From Fidelibacterota bacterium (GTDB taxonomy: Bacteria; Fidelibacterota; Marinisomatia; Marinisomatales; TCS55): a DNA stretch of 34,807 nucleotides. A program made the translations under genes and the position numbers. The DNA is taken from contig DTTO01000032.1 of NCBI GenBank assembly GCA_012964665.1, positions 1-34,807 of the forward strand, written 5' to 3'. Shown here one piece after another: positions 7,445-17,370 of this stretch. Each line of letters starts with the position of its first letter. Within the stretch, counting starts at the first letter, position 1. Under the pieces are notes generated by a model. That model searched no databases and was not told the origin of the DNA. It saw only the letters and a program-made list of their open reading frames with translations.

Positions 7445-9019
7445 TCAGCAATGTAGCTGCTGAACGGAAAGAATTTCGGGTAAATCTTCCAATTTCAATA
7501 AAATATCTTCTGGTACTGAATTATCCACTCGCAATACGGCAAATGCTTCACCATTATTCATTTCACGGCTCAGTAAATAAGCACCGATATTGATCTTGGC
7601 TTCACCAAGCATGGTACCTACCTTTCCAATTACTCCGGGTACATCCTTATTTCGGGCAAAAAGCATCGTACCATAAGGCGTCACATCAATCTCATATCCA
7701 AGAATATTAACCAAGCGAACACGTTTACCCTCAAAAATGCTGCCATGTATCTCGTTGGTGACCGATTCACCTTGAACCTTTGTTCGAATTAAATTGGTAT
7801 AGGTGCCGCAATCTGTAGAATAGCTATACTCAATCTGGATACCTAATTCCACTGCGAGTATTTCCGCATTAATATAATTGACACGGTCTGGCACACGGCC
7901 ATTTAGCAAACCCTTTAAAAATGCCAATGCTGCCGGTTTTGCTTCATGCATGGAACCGGCGCATTCCACATTAACTTTTTTAATTATACCGGGATTCAAC
8001 TGAACCTGGAGGTTACCCATCAATTCAGCCAGGTCTAAGTGAACTTGAATTTCACTCAATATTGCCAAATCTGAGATTGGCATATTCAGCGCATTGACAA
8101 GTTTCTGGTGAACTAGGTAATCCCGCACCTGTTCACACACTGCTACACTAACTCCTTCTTTGGCTTCCTCTGTTGAAGCGCCCAAATGGGGAGTTAATAG
8201 AATATTTGGTGCTTTTAATAATGGGTTGGACTTATCGATTGGTTCTGTTGAAAAAACATCTATGGCTGCACCGGCGATTTTTCCATCGGTTAAAATACGG
8301 CATAAATCTTCTTCATTAATGATACCGCCACGGGCCACATTAACTATTCGTGCCGTAGGTTTCATTGAAGACATTCTATCATAATCAAACAAGTCCCTTG
8401 TGGAATTGTTTATGGGGACATGCAGAGAAATATAATCTGATTGAGATGTCAACTCATCAAGCGTTACTATTTTCACCTCTTCTGGGTTAAACATGTCCTG
8501 ACTCATATATGGATCGTAGCCTAAAATATTCATGCTAAACGACCTGCATCGGTTGAGCACTTCTTTACCAATTTTGCCTAGCCCGACTATACCGAGTGTT
8601 TTATTTCGAAGTTCAGTACCAACTAATGCATGCCGGTTCCACTCACCGTTTTTTAATCCTCTGTTCCCCGCAGGTATTTTGCGGGATAAGGAAAGCATCA
8701 TGGCAATTGTATGTTCAGCAGCGGAAATGGTATTCACATCTGGTGTGTTCATCACAACTACACCGTGACGCGTGGCAGCAGGAATATCTATATTATCCAC
8801 GCCTACACCGGCACGGCCAACTACCTGTAGATTTTTGGCCATTTCAAACATTGCTGCAGTAATATTAGTGCCACTGCGTATGATCCAACCGTGTGCATCT
8901 TTACAGGCTTCTATCTTTTCTTCCGGGCTGCCATTTGGTAATTCGACAATGTCAAAATTTGCATTTTTCAACACAGCTAATCCATTTGATGTAATAGGAT
9001 CAGAAACGAGGATTTTCAT
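7445..9019 (-). CDS. serA: D-3-phosphoglycerate dehydrogenase
   Basis: The enzyme oxidises 3-phosphoglycerate to 3-phosphohydroxypyruvate with NAD, the first step of serine synthesis in the cytoplasm. At 524 residues it is the long form with an intervening ASB domain (about 320-445) and a C-terminal ACT domain (about 452-524), the usual site of serine feedback. The Rossmann motif GLGKIG lies at 146-151. The catalytic triad residues are R230 (VARGG), E259 (STEP) and H278 (PHLGAST). The gene begins six bases after the aconitase stop and is followed after three bases by the FAD oxidoreductase, so it lies inside the minus-strand run. Confidence 0.95.
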   Translation of the reverse strand: MKILVSDPITSNGLAVLKNANFDIVELPNGSPEEKIEACKDAHGWIIRSGTNITAAMFEMAKNLQVVGRAGVGVDNIDIPAATRHGVVVMNTPDVNTISAAEHTIAMMLSLSRKIPAGNRGLKNGEWNRHALVGTELRNKTLGIVGLGKIGKEVLNRCRSFSMNILGYDPYMSQDMFNPEEVKIVTLDELTSQSDYISLHVPINNSTRDLFDYDRMSSMKPTARIVNVARGGIINEEDLCRILTDGKIAGAAIDVFSTEPIDKSNPLLKAPNILLTPHLGASTEEAKEGVSVAVCEQVRDYLVHQKLVNALNMPISDLAILSEIQVHLDLAELMGNLQVQLNPGIIKKVNVECAGSMHEAKPAALAFLKGLLNGRVPDRVNYINAEILAVELGIQIEYSYSTDCGTYTNLIRTKVQGESVTNEIHGSIFEGKRVRLVNILGYEIDVTPYGTMLFARNKDVPGVIGKVGTMLGEAKINIGAYLLSREMNNGEAFAVLRVDNSVPEDILLKLEDLPEILSVQQLHC

Positions 9020-9025
9020 GGAAAG

Positions 9026-11287
9026 CTAGATTTCCTGTGAGCGGATAAGATTCAATGCAGAACCTGCTTTGAACCATTCGATCTGTGTATCATTATAGGT
9101 ATGGTCGCAATAAATGATATCCGATGATCCATCAGTGTGAAAAACGTCTAAAGTCAGGGGTTGACCCATGCCAAATTGATCGAGATCAACAAAATCTAAG
9201 GTATCGTTTTCAAGGATCTTATCATAATCAGTTTTGTCCGCAAAGGTCAATGCCAGCATCCCTTGTTTTTTTAAATTTGTTTCATGAATTCTGGCAAATG
9301 AGCGGACTAACACAGCCCGTACACCCAAGAATCTTGGTTCCATGGCCGCATGCTCTCGGGAGGACCCCTCACCATAGTTCTCATCACCTACAATGATGGT
9401 AGGTATCCCATTGCTTTTATAATCCCGCTGAACAACAGGAACTGGGCCATATTCTCCATTTAATTGGTTTTTCACTAAATTGGTTTTTTCATTAAAATAA
9501 TTCATAGCTCCAGTGAGTAGATTATTAGAGATATTATCCAAATGTCCGCGATAGCGTAGCCATGGACCCGCCATGGAAATGTGGTCTGTCGTACATTTAC
9601 CCTTGGCCTTAATTAGGACTTTCATTTTCGTAATATTCCTGCCATCCCAGGGTTCAAATGGTACCAGTAATGCCAGGCGCTCTGAACTCGGGTTTACCAC
9701 TACATCTACTTTAGTTCCGTCTTCAATCGGCTCCTGATAACCTAAATCAATAACATCAAACCCGTCACTTGGTAGATCATCCCCGCTGGGCGCATCAAAT
9801 ATTATCTCCTTACCATTTTCATTAGTTAATATATCTGTTACTGGATTAAAAGTTAGATCACCAGCAATTGCCAATGCCGTGACTAATTCCGGTGAACCAA
9901 CAAATGCATGTGTATTCGGATTACCATCGGCTCGTTTCGCAAAGTTTCGATTGAACGAATGTACAATTGTATTTTTTTCTTCCTTTTCCGCACCTGATCT
10001 GGACCACTGACCGATGCAGGGCCCACATGCATTGGCAAAGACACTGGCACCTAACGCTTCAAATGTATCAATGAACCCATCCCGCTCAATCGTATAGCGG
10101 ACCTGCTCGGAACCAGGTGTAATAGTAAAATCCGCTTTGGTCTTCAACCCTTTTTCCACCGCTTGCCGGGCAATGGAAACAGAGCGGGAAATATCTTCGT
10201 AAGACGAATTGGTACATGATCCAATCAACCCAACTTTTATTTCTGTTGGCCAGCCATTTTCTTTAGCAGCTACTGCCATGTCTGATATCGGAGTTGCTTT
10301 ATCCGGTGTAAAAGGGCCATTTAAATGGGGCTCTAATTCGGATAAATTTATTTCGATTACCTGATCAAAGAATTGTTCAGGTTTTTTATTTACCTCATCA
10401 TCAGCCCGCAAGTGCTCCGCAATTCCATTGGCCAGGTCAGCCACAGCTTCCCGATTTGTGGCTTTTAAATATTTTTCCATAGGTGCGTCATAGCCAAATA
10501 AAGAAGTGGTGGCGCCGATTTCAGCACCCATATTGCAAATCGTTCCTTTCCCAGTACAGGATAGTTTGTTGGCCCCATCACCGAAATATTCAACAATTGC
10601 ACCTGTACCTCCTTTTACAGTTAGAATCCCTGCCACCTTCAAAATCACATCTTTGGCTGAAGTCCAACCACTCATTTCTCCGCTCAACTTCACACCGATC
10701 AGTTTGGGTAATTTTAGCTCCCACGGCATCCCAGCCATAACATCTACAGCATCGGCACCACCGACGCCGATGGCCACCATACCTAATCCACCCGCATTGA
10801 CTGTGTGACTGTCAGTACCAATCATCATACCACCTGGAAAAGCATAATTCTCGAGTATTACCTGGTGGATGATGCCGGCCCCTGGTTTCCAGAATCCGAG
10901 TCCATATTTATTCGATACAGATTCCAGAAAATCATAGACTTCACTGTTTACGTCAAGGGCCTGTGCTAAATCGGTTCGTGCATTTTGTTTGGCTTGAATC
11001 AGGTGGTCACAATGGACGGTGGATGGAACCGCAACTTTATATCTTCCTGACATCATGAATTGAAGTAATGCCATTTGGGCCGTGGCATCCTGCAATGCCA
11101 CACGATCTGGTGCAAAGTCAACATAAGAATCCCCACGGGCATATACCCTTGATACTTTTCTTTCAAACAGATGAGCATATAGGATCTTCTCCGCCAGCGT
11201 TAAAGGGTGTCCGACCATATCCCTGGCCGCATTCACCATATCAGGAATGCGATCATAAACGACTTTAATAATTTTTAGGTCAAACAA
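9026..11287 (-). CDS. acn: Aconitate hydratase, mitochondrial type
   Basis: The gene encodes the [4Fe-4S] enzyme that interconverts citrate and isocitrate in the TCA cycle. With the start used here it has 753 residues, like mitochondrial and Bacteroidetes aconitases and shorter than AcnA or AcnB of E. coli. Cluster ligands are C358 (GSCTNSS), C421 and C424 (CGPC), spaced 63 and 3 apart as in mitochondrial aconitase. [14 protein letters not shown] and the C-terminal swivel domain [15 protein letters not shown] are also present. I chose TTG at 11287 over TTG at 11302: AAGGA at 11298-11294 lies six bases upstream of it, and the protein then starts [15 protein letters not shown] as in relatives. 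It is the first gene of the minus-strand run. Confidence 0.94.
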   Translation of the reverse strand: MFDLKIIKVVYDRIPDMVNAARDMVGHPLTLAEKILYAHLFERKVSRVYARGDSYVDFAPDRVALQDATAQMALLQFMMSGRYKVAVPSTVHCDHLIQAKQNARTDLAQALDVNSEVYDFLESVSNKYGLGFWKPGAGIIHQVILENYAFPGGMMIGTDSHTVNAGGLGMVAIGVGGADAVDVMAGMPWELKLPKLIGVKLSGEMSGWTSAKDVILKVAGILTVKGGTGAIVEYFGDGANKLSCTGKGTICNMGAEIGATTSLFGYDAPMEKYLKATNREAVADLANGIAEHLRADDEVNKKPEQFFDQVIEINLSELEPHLNGPFTPDKATPISDMAVAAKENGWPTEIKVGLIGSCTNSSYEDISRSVSIARQAVEKGLKTKADFTITPGSEQVRYTIERDGFIDTFEALGASVFANACGPCIGQWSRSGAEKEEKNTIVHSFNRNFAKRADGNPNTHAFVGSPELVTALAIAGDLTFNPVTDILTNENGKEIIFDAPSGDDLPSDGFDVIDLGYQEPIEDGTKVDVVVNPSSERLALLVPFEPWDGRNITKMKVLIKAKGKCTTDHISMAGPWLRYRGHLDNISNNLLTGAMNYFNEKTNLVKNQLNGEYGPVPVVQRDYKSNGIPTIIVGDENYGEGSSREHAAMEPRFLGVRAVLVRSFARIHETNLKKQGMLALTFADKTDYDKILENDTLDFVDLDQFGMGQPLTLDVFHTDGSSDIIYCDHTYNDTQIEWFKAGSALNLIRSQEI

Positions 11288-11482
11288 AGGAAATCCTTTC
11301 AAATTGATGGGTTGATATCAAACATGAAAAAATTTGTTAATAAAACAATATTCAAATTACGTTTAACTATCCCCGGATTCAATTTCAATACATGAAGGGA
11401 AATTAATTTTGAATAAAAAATGATAAAGAACTTAAAAAAGTAGCTCTAATTCATCCCAAACCACTCATTAAATTTTACACCC
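11288..11482. promoter_or_regulatory. Divergent intergenic region between acn and porU
   Basis: This AT-rich, non-coding gap of 195 bases separates the divergently read acn and porU genes and should hold promoters for both. I see no open frame of note and no RNA fold. On the plus strand TAATTTTG at 11404-11411 matches the Bacteroidetes -7 element TAnnTTTG, but I find no partner -33 TTTG. On the minus strand TTGAAT followed 17 bases later by TAATTT is a weak sigma-70-like match. Neither is convincing alone. No Shine-Dalgarno precedes the porU ATG. Confidence 0.45.
11294..11298 (-). promoter_or_regulatory. Shine-Dalgarno of aconitase gene (decides start)
   Basis: AAGGA on the minus strand with six bases to a TTG at 11287. 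It would lie inside the gene if the longer reading from 11302 were used, so it supports the shorter product. Confidence 0.6.
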
Positions 11483-14400
11483 ATGAGATCCCATCAAATC
11501 TGGATAACGCTCATTTCCTTTTTAGGATGCCTAATGGCACAGACTACTGTTGCGGTTATGTCATCCACTGTGGAAAAATTAGTGATTCAGATTATCTGCA
11601 AACCGAACGATCCTGATGATCTTGGATCAATCGAACTTTTAATCGGACTTCCTGATTCAAATTTACCATCAATAACGACACGTTCAGAAAAACCGCTCGC
11701 CCATCCATTTCAAGGGGTAACGCTAACAAAAACACAATGGATTCACCAACAAAAATTGAACGATTTACAAACTGGAACAATCCAAGTCAGCCCTTTATCT
11801 TCTGATGGTCTTTATTATCCAAGTCAAACAATAACAATTTATCTCAATGGAAGAAATGATGGTCCGCCAAAACTAACCTCCGTCCATCAAAATTTGCTTC
11901 CGCCAAAAGTTCTTAATTGGAACACGGCAAAAAACTGGATCAATCCTCCAAAACATGTTTTACTTAAAATTCAGGAAATGCCTAAGGGTCGGTGGATTAA
12001 ATTCACCATTGAATATGATGGTATTTATAAAATACCTGCCAATGCTATTCATTTGGCCCTCGGTACAGGAGAATTATTGGATCCCCGCAATTTTATGCTT
12101 TTTACCGCTTCTGCAATTGGAAGGGACCGCACCTATAACTTGACACAAAAGATTACCAATAATGCAACAATACCGGAAAACCTGGTAGAACTAGCAATAA
12201 TTATCAATGGCGAATCAGATGGCAGTTTGGATACAGGTGATGAAATATACTTTTACGGTCAGGGACCCAGCGGGTTTGATCAAAATGCTGATCAGGTAAG
12301 ATGGCACCAAAACCTTTATTTTACCAAATCGATGTACTGGCTCTTGATACCCGAGGATAGTTCTGTGCGCGGTAAAAGAATTGAAACTGCTAAAACAGTA
12401 CAAGATGGACCCCTAAGCGTTGACTATGGGTTTGCTCATCTTCATTTTGAATCTGATTTAAACAATCCCCATAAATCAGGTTTGGCCTGGGGCAACACAG
12501 TTATAAAGCAAGGGGGTTCGTTTGGCCAGGAAGTTGATCTGGTGCAGCCGGTTCCCTCCATCAGTGCCACCGGTGCTTTCGGCATGATCGGCAAAGAATC
12601 GATCAAAACACGCTACGGAGATACCAAACATGCGGTTCAACTTTCATTGAATTCCCAGGAATTAAGTTTTATTACCTGGTCAAATATTGATTTAAAATCA
12701 ACAGATTTTTCTATTGCTGCTGGTACCTTGCCTCAAGGATCACAAACATTTCAAATTTCGAATGTTTCTGATAATCCCAATTCTGAACCACTGTTCGATT
12801 TTCTTACCTTATCTTATGCGCGAAAATTGATTTATTCAAATCCATTTGAATTTTTTGCACCGGTTACAGCCAACGATATGACTTTTACGATATTAGGTTC
12901 CAATCTTCAGGTATGGAATATTACAAATTTAAGATTGCCCCAAAACGTACCCAACCAATCACAGAACGATTTAACACTGATACGTGTTTCACTCCCACCC
13001 GACACCTTGCAGAGGTATTTTGTCTTTAAACCCGATGATGTCCCAAGTATAGAAAATATATCCTTAATTGGGATCAAGACTTTTCACAACTTAAGAGATC
13101 AATTAAGCGGTGCTGACCACGTACTCATTGGCCCAGGAGAATTTCGAAGTCCAGCACAGAACTTGGTCAACCATCGAGGAAAATCCTTCTTTGCATCGCT
13201 AGAAGATATATATGATGAATTTTCTGGAGGCAATCAAGACCCAGTAGCTATCCGGCATTTTCTTCAGTGGACCCAGGAGAACTGGGCCACAAATCCCTAC
13301 ACTGCCCTTCTGCTTGGGGATGCGGATTACGATTACCGTAATATCACAGGCCAATCTAATATTATTGTTCCCACCATTGAAGTTGGGACATTTTATTCTC
13401 ATGCCACTGATGATCGCCTGGCTTCCTTCAATGGTATCATACCCGAAATGGCCTTAGGCCGGTATCCCGCCAGAAGTACGCAAGAAGTAACCAACTTTGT
13501 GGAAAAAATTATCACCTTTGAAACCGGTATGCCTCCCGGTTTGTGGAAGCAACGTATCACTTTAATCGCCGATGATCCGGCCCGACCAGAAAAAGAAGCG
13601 CATGAATTATTCATCGGTAAAAGTCATACGTTAAACTCTGAACGATTGACAAAATCCATTCCTGACTTTATGGAGATAAAAAAACTATACATGGTAGATT
13701 ATCCTGAAGTAAGTGATGGCTCTATTTTTGGCGTAATAAAGCCTGAAGCCACCCAAGCCTTATTTGACCAAATTGCTGCTGGCACTGCATTGATCAACTT
13801 TATCGGACATGGTAACCCCACCCAATGGGCCCAAGAAAAACTTTTGATTATCAATGAAAACAGAAATGATATCCAATCCATGCATGCGGAAATGAAACTG
13901 CCCATCTGGATTGCCGGAACATGTAACTGGGGACAATTTGATCAAATTGGATCTGAATCATTTGCTGAAGAACTCATCCGCACATCGATGGATGCGGCCT
14001 CTGCAATTATTACAACTACTCGAGGTATTACTATCTCCAGTAATATCTATTATTTAGAAAAAATATTTAACGCTTTTTTCCCCAACGGAGGTATAACCGA
14101 TACCAACTTGGGGATGGCGCTGCAGTCCGTAAAAACAGGTGGATCTGATGGTGAATTATTTCATCTTTTCGGTGACCCAGCAATGAAATTACCCTTGCCG
14201 TCAGAAATTATCAGCGATGGTAAGGTGGTACCTGATACCTTAGCCACACTGGATGTGGGAACCTTGAATGGTACCAGCCCATATATTTCAGGAGAAGGAT
14301 TCCTTATTTTTGAAGATGGCCCAAGTCAAATCACCAAATCATTCAATTTTATTTCATCCAAGGAAGAAATATCTTATCTAAAAATTGGGCCGACCTTGTT

Positions 14401-15214
14401 CCGAGGTACCTTTACTTTTGATGGGGCATCCTTATCTACCAAATTCAGGGTCCCAAAAGATATTACTTACTCTGATAAACCGGCCAAAGTCAGGTTCTCA
14501 ATTGCATCAAACACAGGTGAAGAAGCCATTGGTGCAGTAGGAGAAATTCAACTGACGCTTGGATCTCCCTCCAATGACACAGATGGACCGATCGTTACGT
14601 TTGAGACTGAAACAGGTAGAATACTTCGCAGCGGAGACCATCTTTCTGCTGAAAAAAAATTGATAATCCGGCTCTCGGACCCACTTGGGATCAACATAAC
14701 GGGAGAAAAGGGGCATGAACTTTTATTCATCAATCCTGAAACGGATGATAAATCTATTGCAACCGAGCGATTCATTTATGATGTCAACAGTTTAAACACA
14801 GGAATAATCGAGCATAATATACCATCTGACCAGGACCAACTGTCCTTGGTCGTAAGTGCCTGGGACAATGCCAATAATCCCACTGAAGCACGAATTGACC
14901 TTATCTTGTTAAAATCCAAAAAACTCGATCTTCTGCATGTCTTTAATTTTCCTAATCCATTTGCCCATGAAACAAAATTTACATTTGAATTAACTGATGA
15001 TGCGGAAATATCGGTTGATATTTATACCTTGGCCGGTCGCCGAATAAAATCTATTCTGCCAGTACACTTTACCATCGGCCACCAACAAATTTATTGGAAT
15101 GGACGGGATGAATATGGTGGTATGTTAGCCAATGGTGTTTATTTATATAAAATTACAGCCAATAATGGGTCTCAAAAAATAAACCATGTTGGCCGTATGG
15201 CTGTATTTCGATGA
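11483..15214 (+). CDS. porU: Type IX secretion system sortase PorU-like, peptidase C25 family
   Basis: A 1243-residue secreted protein. A signal peptide (about 1-24) precedes a long beta-rich N-terminal region and a gingipain-type C25 caspase-fold domain (about 543-900). The likely catalytic dyad is H776 in FIGHGNPTQW and C814 in IAGTCNWG. The end (about 1153-1243) is a FlgD-like Ig fold starting FNFPNPF and containing DIYTLAGRRI and NGVYLYKI, close to type IX sorting tails. In Bacteroidetes PorU is the outer-membrane sortase that cleaves C-terminal sorting domains and attaches cargo to A-LPS. Length and layout fit PorU rather than a cargo protease. Other T9SS genes are absent here. It overlaps maf by 4 nt. 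Confidence 0.85.
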   Translation: MRSHQIWITLISFLGCLMAQTTVAVMSSTVEKLVIQIICKPNDPDDLGSIELLIGLPDSNLPSITTRSEKPLAHPFQGVTLTKTQWIHQQKLNDLQTGTIQVSPLSSDGLYYPSQTITIYLNGRNDGPPKLTSVHQNLLPPKVLNWNTAKNWINPPKHVLLKIQEMPKGRWIKFTIEYDGIYKIPANAIHLALGTGELLDPRNFMLFTASAIGRDRTYNLTQKITNNATIPENLVELAIIINGESDGSLDTGDEIYFYGQGPSGFDQNADQVRWHQNLYFTKSMYWLLIPEDSSVRGKRIETAKTVQDGPLSVDYGFAHLHFESDLNNPHKSGLAWGNTVIKQGGSFGQEVDLVQPVPSISATGAFGMIGKESIKTRYGDTKHAVQLSLNSQELSFITWSNIDLKSTDFSIAAGTLPQGSQTFQISNVSDNPNSEPLFDFLTLSYARKLIYSNPFEFFAPVTANDMTFTILGSNLQVWNITNLRLPQNVPNQSQNDLTLIRVSLPPDTLQRYFVFKPDDVPSIENISLIGIKTFHNLRDQLSGADHVLIGPGEFRSPAQNLVNHRGKSFFASLEDIYDEFSGGNQDPVAIRHFLQWTQENWATNPYTALLLGDADYDYRNITGQSNIIVPTIEVGTFYSHATDDRLASFNGIIPEMALGRYPARSTQEVTNFVEKIITFETGMPPGLWKQRITLIADDPARPEKEAHELFIGKSHTLNSERLTKSIPDFMEIKKLYMVDYPEVSDGSIFGVIKPEATQALFDQIAAGTALINFIGHGNPTQWAQEKLLIINENRNDIQSMHAEMKLPIWIAGTCNWGQFDQIGSESFAEELIRTSMDAASAIITTTRGITISSNIYYLEKIFNAFFPNGGITDTNLGMALQSVKTGGSDGELFHLFGDPAMKLPLPSEIISDGKVVPDTLATLDVGTLNGTSPYISGEGFLIFEDGPSQITKSFNFISSKEEISYLKIGPTLFRGTFTFDGASLSTKFRVPKDITYSDKPAKVRFSIASNTGEEAIGAVGEIQLTLGSPSNDTDGPIVTFETETGRILRSGDHLSAEKKLIIRLSDPLGINITGEKGHELLFINPETDDKSIATERFIYDVNSLNTGIIEHNIPSDQDQLSLVVSAWDNANNPTEARIDLILLKSKKLDLLHVFNFPNPFAHETKFTFELTDDAEISVDIYTLAGRRIKSILPVHFTIGHQQIYWNGRDEYGGMLANGVYLYKITANNGSQKINHVGRMAVFR

Positions 15215-15798
15215 AACACCTGAACAAATACCCAATTGTTCTCGCATCCGGATCGCCCCGGCGCAAACAATTGCTTGAACAGATCGATTTGGAATTTGAA
15301 GTGGTTCCAAGCCAGATTAATGAAGATTTTTCCATCAATCTTTCTCCTACGGATTTTGTAGAACATTATGCTCAGGAAAAAGCAAAAGATGTTGCCAAAT
15401 CTTATCCTGATAAATGGGTCATTGGCGCAGACACTATTGTTGTTCTTGGGTCACATATTTTAGGCAAACCCAAAGACGGGAACGACAGTTTTCACATGTT
15501 AAAACAATTGTCCGGTAATACCCATCAAGTGATTACCGGGGTCTCGATTCAAAACATAAATCAGGATATCAGCAACAGTTTTCACGAACGAACTAATGTT
15601 ACATTTAATTCTTTAAGTGATAATGTTATCAATTATTATATTGAGACTTACAAACCTTTTGATAAAGCAGGAAGTTATGGCATCCAAGATTGGTTTTCTG
15701 TTTGTGTAAATCGTATAGACGGATGTTTTTATAATGTGATGGGATTCCCTCTATCCAGCTTTTATTCCCATTTTATTGATCTATTGGAAACCCAATAA
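15211..15798 (+). CDS. maf: Maf family nucleotide pyrophosphatase (dTTP/UTP type)
   Basis: The 195-residue protein has the Maf signature at its N-terminus (LASGSPRRKQLLEQ, residues 11-24), then ADTIVVLG (about 73-80) and the GKPKDG and KAGSYGIQD elements. Maf proteins hydrolyse canonical (dTTP, UTP) or modified nucleoside triphosphates to the monophosphate. The QD in YGIQDWFS and overall size fit the YhdE-type subgroup. Overexpression of family members blocks septation, which gives the old name septum formation inhibitor. ATGA overlap with porU suggests coupling, although no functional link between the two products is known to me. Confidence 0.92.
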   Translation: MKHLNKYPIVLASGSPRRKQLLEQIDLEFEVVPSQINEDFSINLSPTDFVEHYAQEKAKDVAKSYPDKWVIGADTIVVLGSHILGKPKDGNDSFHMLKQLSGNTHQVITGVSIQNINQDISNSFHERTNVTFNSLSDNVINYYIETYKPFDKAGSYGIQDWFSVCVNRIDGCFYNVMGFPLSSFYSHFIDLLETQ

Positions 15799-15847
15799 TG
15801 AAAATGGTAATTATATATGCACTTTATGTCTTACCAGAAGTATCAAT

Positions 15848-15876
15848 TTGATGTTGTTGCTCAGGATCTTATATAA
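15848..15876 (+). promoter_or_regulatory. Candidate promoter upstream of rodZ-like gene
   Basis: TTGATG at 15848-15853 and ATATAA at 15871-15876 are 17 bases apart, in the 131-base gap after maf. A short hairpin (TTTCC/GGAAA, near 15893-15906) lies between it and the start codon. Pattern match only. Confidence 0.3.
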
Positions 15877-15929
15877 ACGTCAAAAAGAGTTTTTCCGAAG
15901 GGAAACCTGCACGTAACTTTTCCGCCCTT

Positions 15930-16757
15930 ATGTCTGAGTTCTATACAGAATTAAAAACCCTCCGGAAACAGCAGGGCATCAATCTTGAAGAGATTCATAA
16001 TCGAACCAAGATCAATCTTAGCTATCTTGAAGCAATAGAAGATGGTCGTTTTAATTTACTCCCTCACACATATATCCGTCTATTTATACGTGCTTATGCC
16101 ACCGAAATAGGTGCGAATCCAGAAGAAATTGTCAATAATCTAGAAAACTTTTTAGGAAATAAGACATCAGCGCCAAAACCGAAAAAAGAGGAATCTCTTA
16201 AGAAATTAGAAAAAGCGCAGTCAAGTGATAAAGAAAACGCCGTAGTGTTGCAGAATCACAATGCGAAAAATGTTCGTACCGAAACCCTAAAAGGGATTAT
16301 CCTGGTAGGAATATTGATTTTTTCCATTTATATCATTCGAGTCATTAATGAGGAAGAAGCAACTAATACTCCTCTTGAATATCCCAGTGAATTTGTGGAA
16401 GAGGGGCCCATTACGGATCAAGACTTGCAGAATAACTTTGATATTTTATCTGAAAAGATTCAAGAACTTAAATCAGAACCACCATACATATTCAAACTGG
16501 CCGCTGCCGAACGGGTTTGGTACCTTACCAAAATAGACACGCTTAAACCTATTGAAAATCTCATTCCTTCGGGAGATAACCGTCTTTACAAATTTGGTCA
16601 GACATTTGAAATTTTATTGAAACATACAAGGGGCATAAATCTCTACTTGAATGGTGCTGCCCTAAATTCTATTGATTCATCTTCAAATCCAGTCCGGGTT
16701 TCCCTCTCTATTGCCGATAAAACGGTGACCATTCAGCAGTTCGTTCCGAATAGCTAA
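15930..16757 (+). CDS. rodZ: RodZ-like protein: cytoplasmic HTH, one membrane segment, DUF4115 tail
   Basis: A 275-residue protein with an N-terminal helix-turn-helix of the RodZ/HTH_25 type (about 5-73, LRKQQGINLEEIHNRTKINLSYLEAIEDG). A lysine-rich linker leads to one membrane segment (about 121-139), and a periplasmic domain (about 180-273) has the DUF4115 pattern ending SLSIADKTVTIQQF. RodZ links MreB to the elongation machinery through the helix-turn-helix face. Its place directly before the dcw cluster suits an envelope role. There are 131 bases before it and 148 before mraZ, so it probably has its own promoter. mreB is not in the window. Confidence 0.82.
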   Translation: MSEFYTELKTLRKQQGINLEEIHNRTKINLSYLEAIEDGRFNLLPHTYIRLFIRAYATEIGANPEEIVNNLENFLGNKTSAPKPKKEESLKKLEKAQSSDKENAVVLQNHNAKNVRTETLKGIILVGILIFSIYIIRVINEEEATNTPLEYPSEFVEEGPITDQDLQNNFDILSEKIQELKSEPPYIFKLAAAERVWYLTKIDTLKPIENLIPSGDNRLYKFGQTFEILLKHTRGINLYLNGAALNSIDSSSNPVRVSLSIADKTVTIQQFVPNS

Positions 16758-16789
16758 AGCCCTTCCGCATTAAAGTATTCGTTTATCCA

Positions 16790-16825
16790 ATCTCTGCATA
16801 TGCAGTGGAGATAGTATAATTTTTT
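16790..16825 (+). terminator. Possible weak terminator after rodZ-like gene
   Basis: ATCTC/GAGAT flank a CTGCATATGCAG palindrome (16790-16812), and a run of six T follows at 16820-16825. The stem is imperfect and the T run is eight bases away, so termination is uncertain. TATAAT at 16815-16820 overlaps the spacer. Confidence 0.25.
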
Positions 16826-16836
16826 CATAAAATATA

Positions 16837-16866
16837 TTGACATCTGTGGGGGATATTGAATAGATT
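16837..16866 (+). promoter_or_regulatory. Promoter of the dcw cluster (mraZ promoter)
   Basis: A perfect -35 TTGACA at 16837-16842 is followed after 18 bases by TAGATT (16861-16866). Transcription would start near 16873, about 33 bases before the mraZ ATG. It is the best sigma-70-type promoter I see in the window and is overlapped by TGGGN boxes. Confidence 0.6.
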
Positions 16867-16882
16867 ATGGGTAGTTGTGGGT
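16847..16882 (+). promoter_or_regulatory. MraZ-box repeats (TGGGN) over the mraZ promoter
   Basis: TGGGG (16847-16851), TGGGT (16868-16872) and TGGGT (16878-16882) lie between and just after the promoter hexamers. The last two are separated by exactly five bases, the spacing of TGGGN repeats bound by MraZ in E. coli and Mycoplasma. The first is 16 bases from the second, one base off a full repeat. Autorepression of the cluster by MraZ is inferred. Confidence 0.55.
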
Positions 16883-16905
16883 AATTTTACCTGACTTTTT
16901 TGGGC

Positions 16906-17370
16906 ATGACAATAAATCAAAATACATTTACTGGAGAATTTTCGTATTCCTTAGATATTAAGGGGCGCGTCAATATTCCAGCCAAATTCCGTAATGTGCT
17001 CACCTCGGATAATGAACAATCCTTTGTGATCACCAGGGGGATGGATCCATGCGTTTGGGTTTATCCGGTTACGGTGTGGCAATCTATTGAAAGTGAACTC
17101 CGGAAGCTCTCCTCTTTATCTCGAATCAATCGTTCTTTTGTACGCAGTACTGTACGTTATGCTTCTTCTTTGCAATATGATAAACAAGGGCGCATCGCAA
17201 TAACACCTAACTTGATAGAATATGCACAACTTGGAAAAGAAGCACTGATAATTGGGATGGTGAATAAAATAGAAATTTGGAATCCAAAATTACTGGATTC
17301 CGTTGATCAAGAATCACGTAAAATTGATTCTTCTGAATTCGATGCACTGGCCAATCAAATTATACTTTAA
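16906..17370 (+). CDS. mraZ: Transcriptional regulator MraZ
   Basis: A 154-residue protein with the two tandem AbrB-like SpoVT-fold halves of MraZ. Each carries the DxxxR signature: DIKGR in FSYSLDIKGRVNIPAKFR near the N-terminus and DKQGR in LQYDKQGRIAITPNL in the second half. MraZ forms a ring that binds repeated TGGGN sites upstream of the dcw cluster and usually represses it; such sites are present just upstream. I use the ATG at 16906 rather than the TTG two codons earlier because family members start two to nine residues before FTGE. No Shine-Dalgarno is evident. Its stop overlaps the rsmH ATG (TAATG). Confidence 0.94.
   Translation: MTINQNTFTGEFSYSLDIKGRVNIPAKFRNVLTSDNEQSFVITRGMDPCVWVYPVTVWQSIESELRKLSSLSRINRSFVRSTVRYASSLQYDKQGRIAITPNLIEYAQLGKEALIIGMVNKIEIWNPKLLDSVDQESRKIDSSEFDALANQIIL

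Noticed and set aside
10483-10808. Open plus-strand frames opposite the aconitase gene
   Set aside because: They overlap a well-conserved gene, have no ribosome site or family features and look like antisense shadows; the same holds for the frames opposite ftsZ at 32656-33496.
11288-11302. Longer aconitase from TTG at 11302
   Set aside because: The AAGGA ribosome binding site would lie inside the gene, and relatives start near the FDLK segment, so the TTG at 11287 is preferred.
16815-16820. Perfect TATAAT upstream of mraZ
   Set aside because: No -35-like hexamer lies 16-18 bases upstream; the TTGACA/TAGATT pair further down is better.
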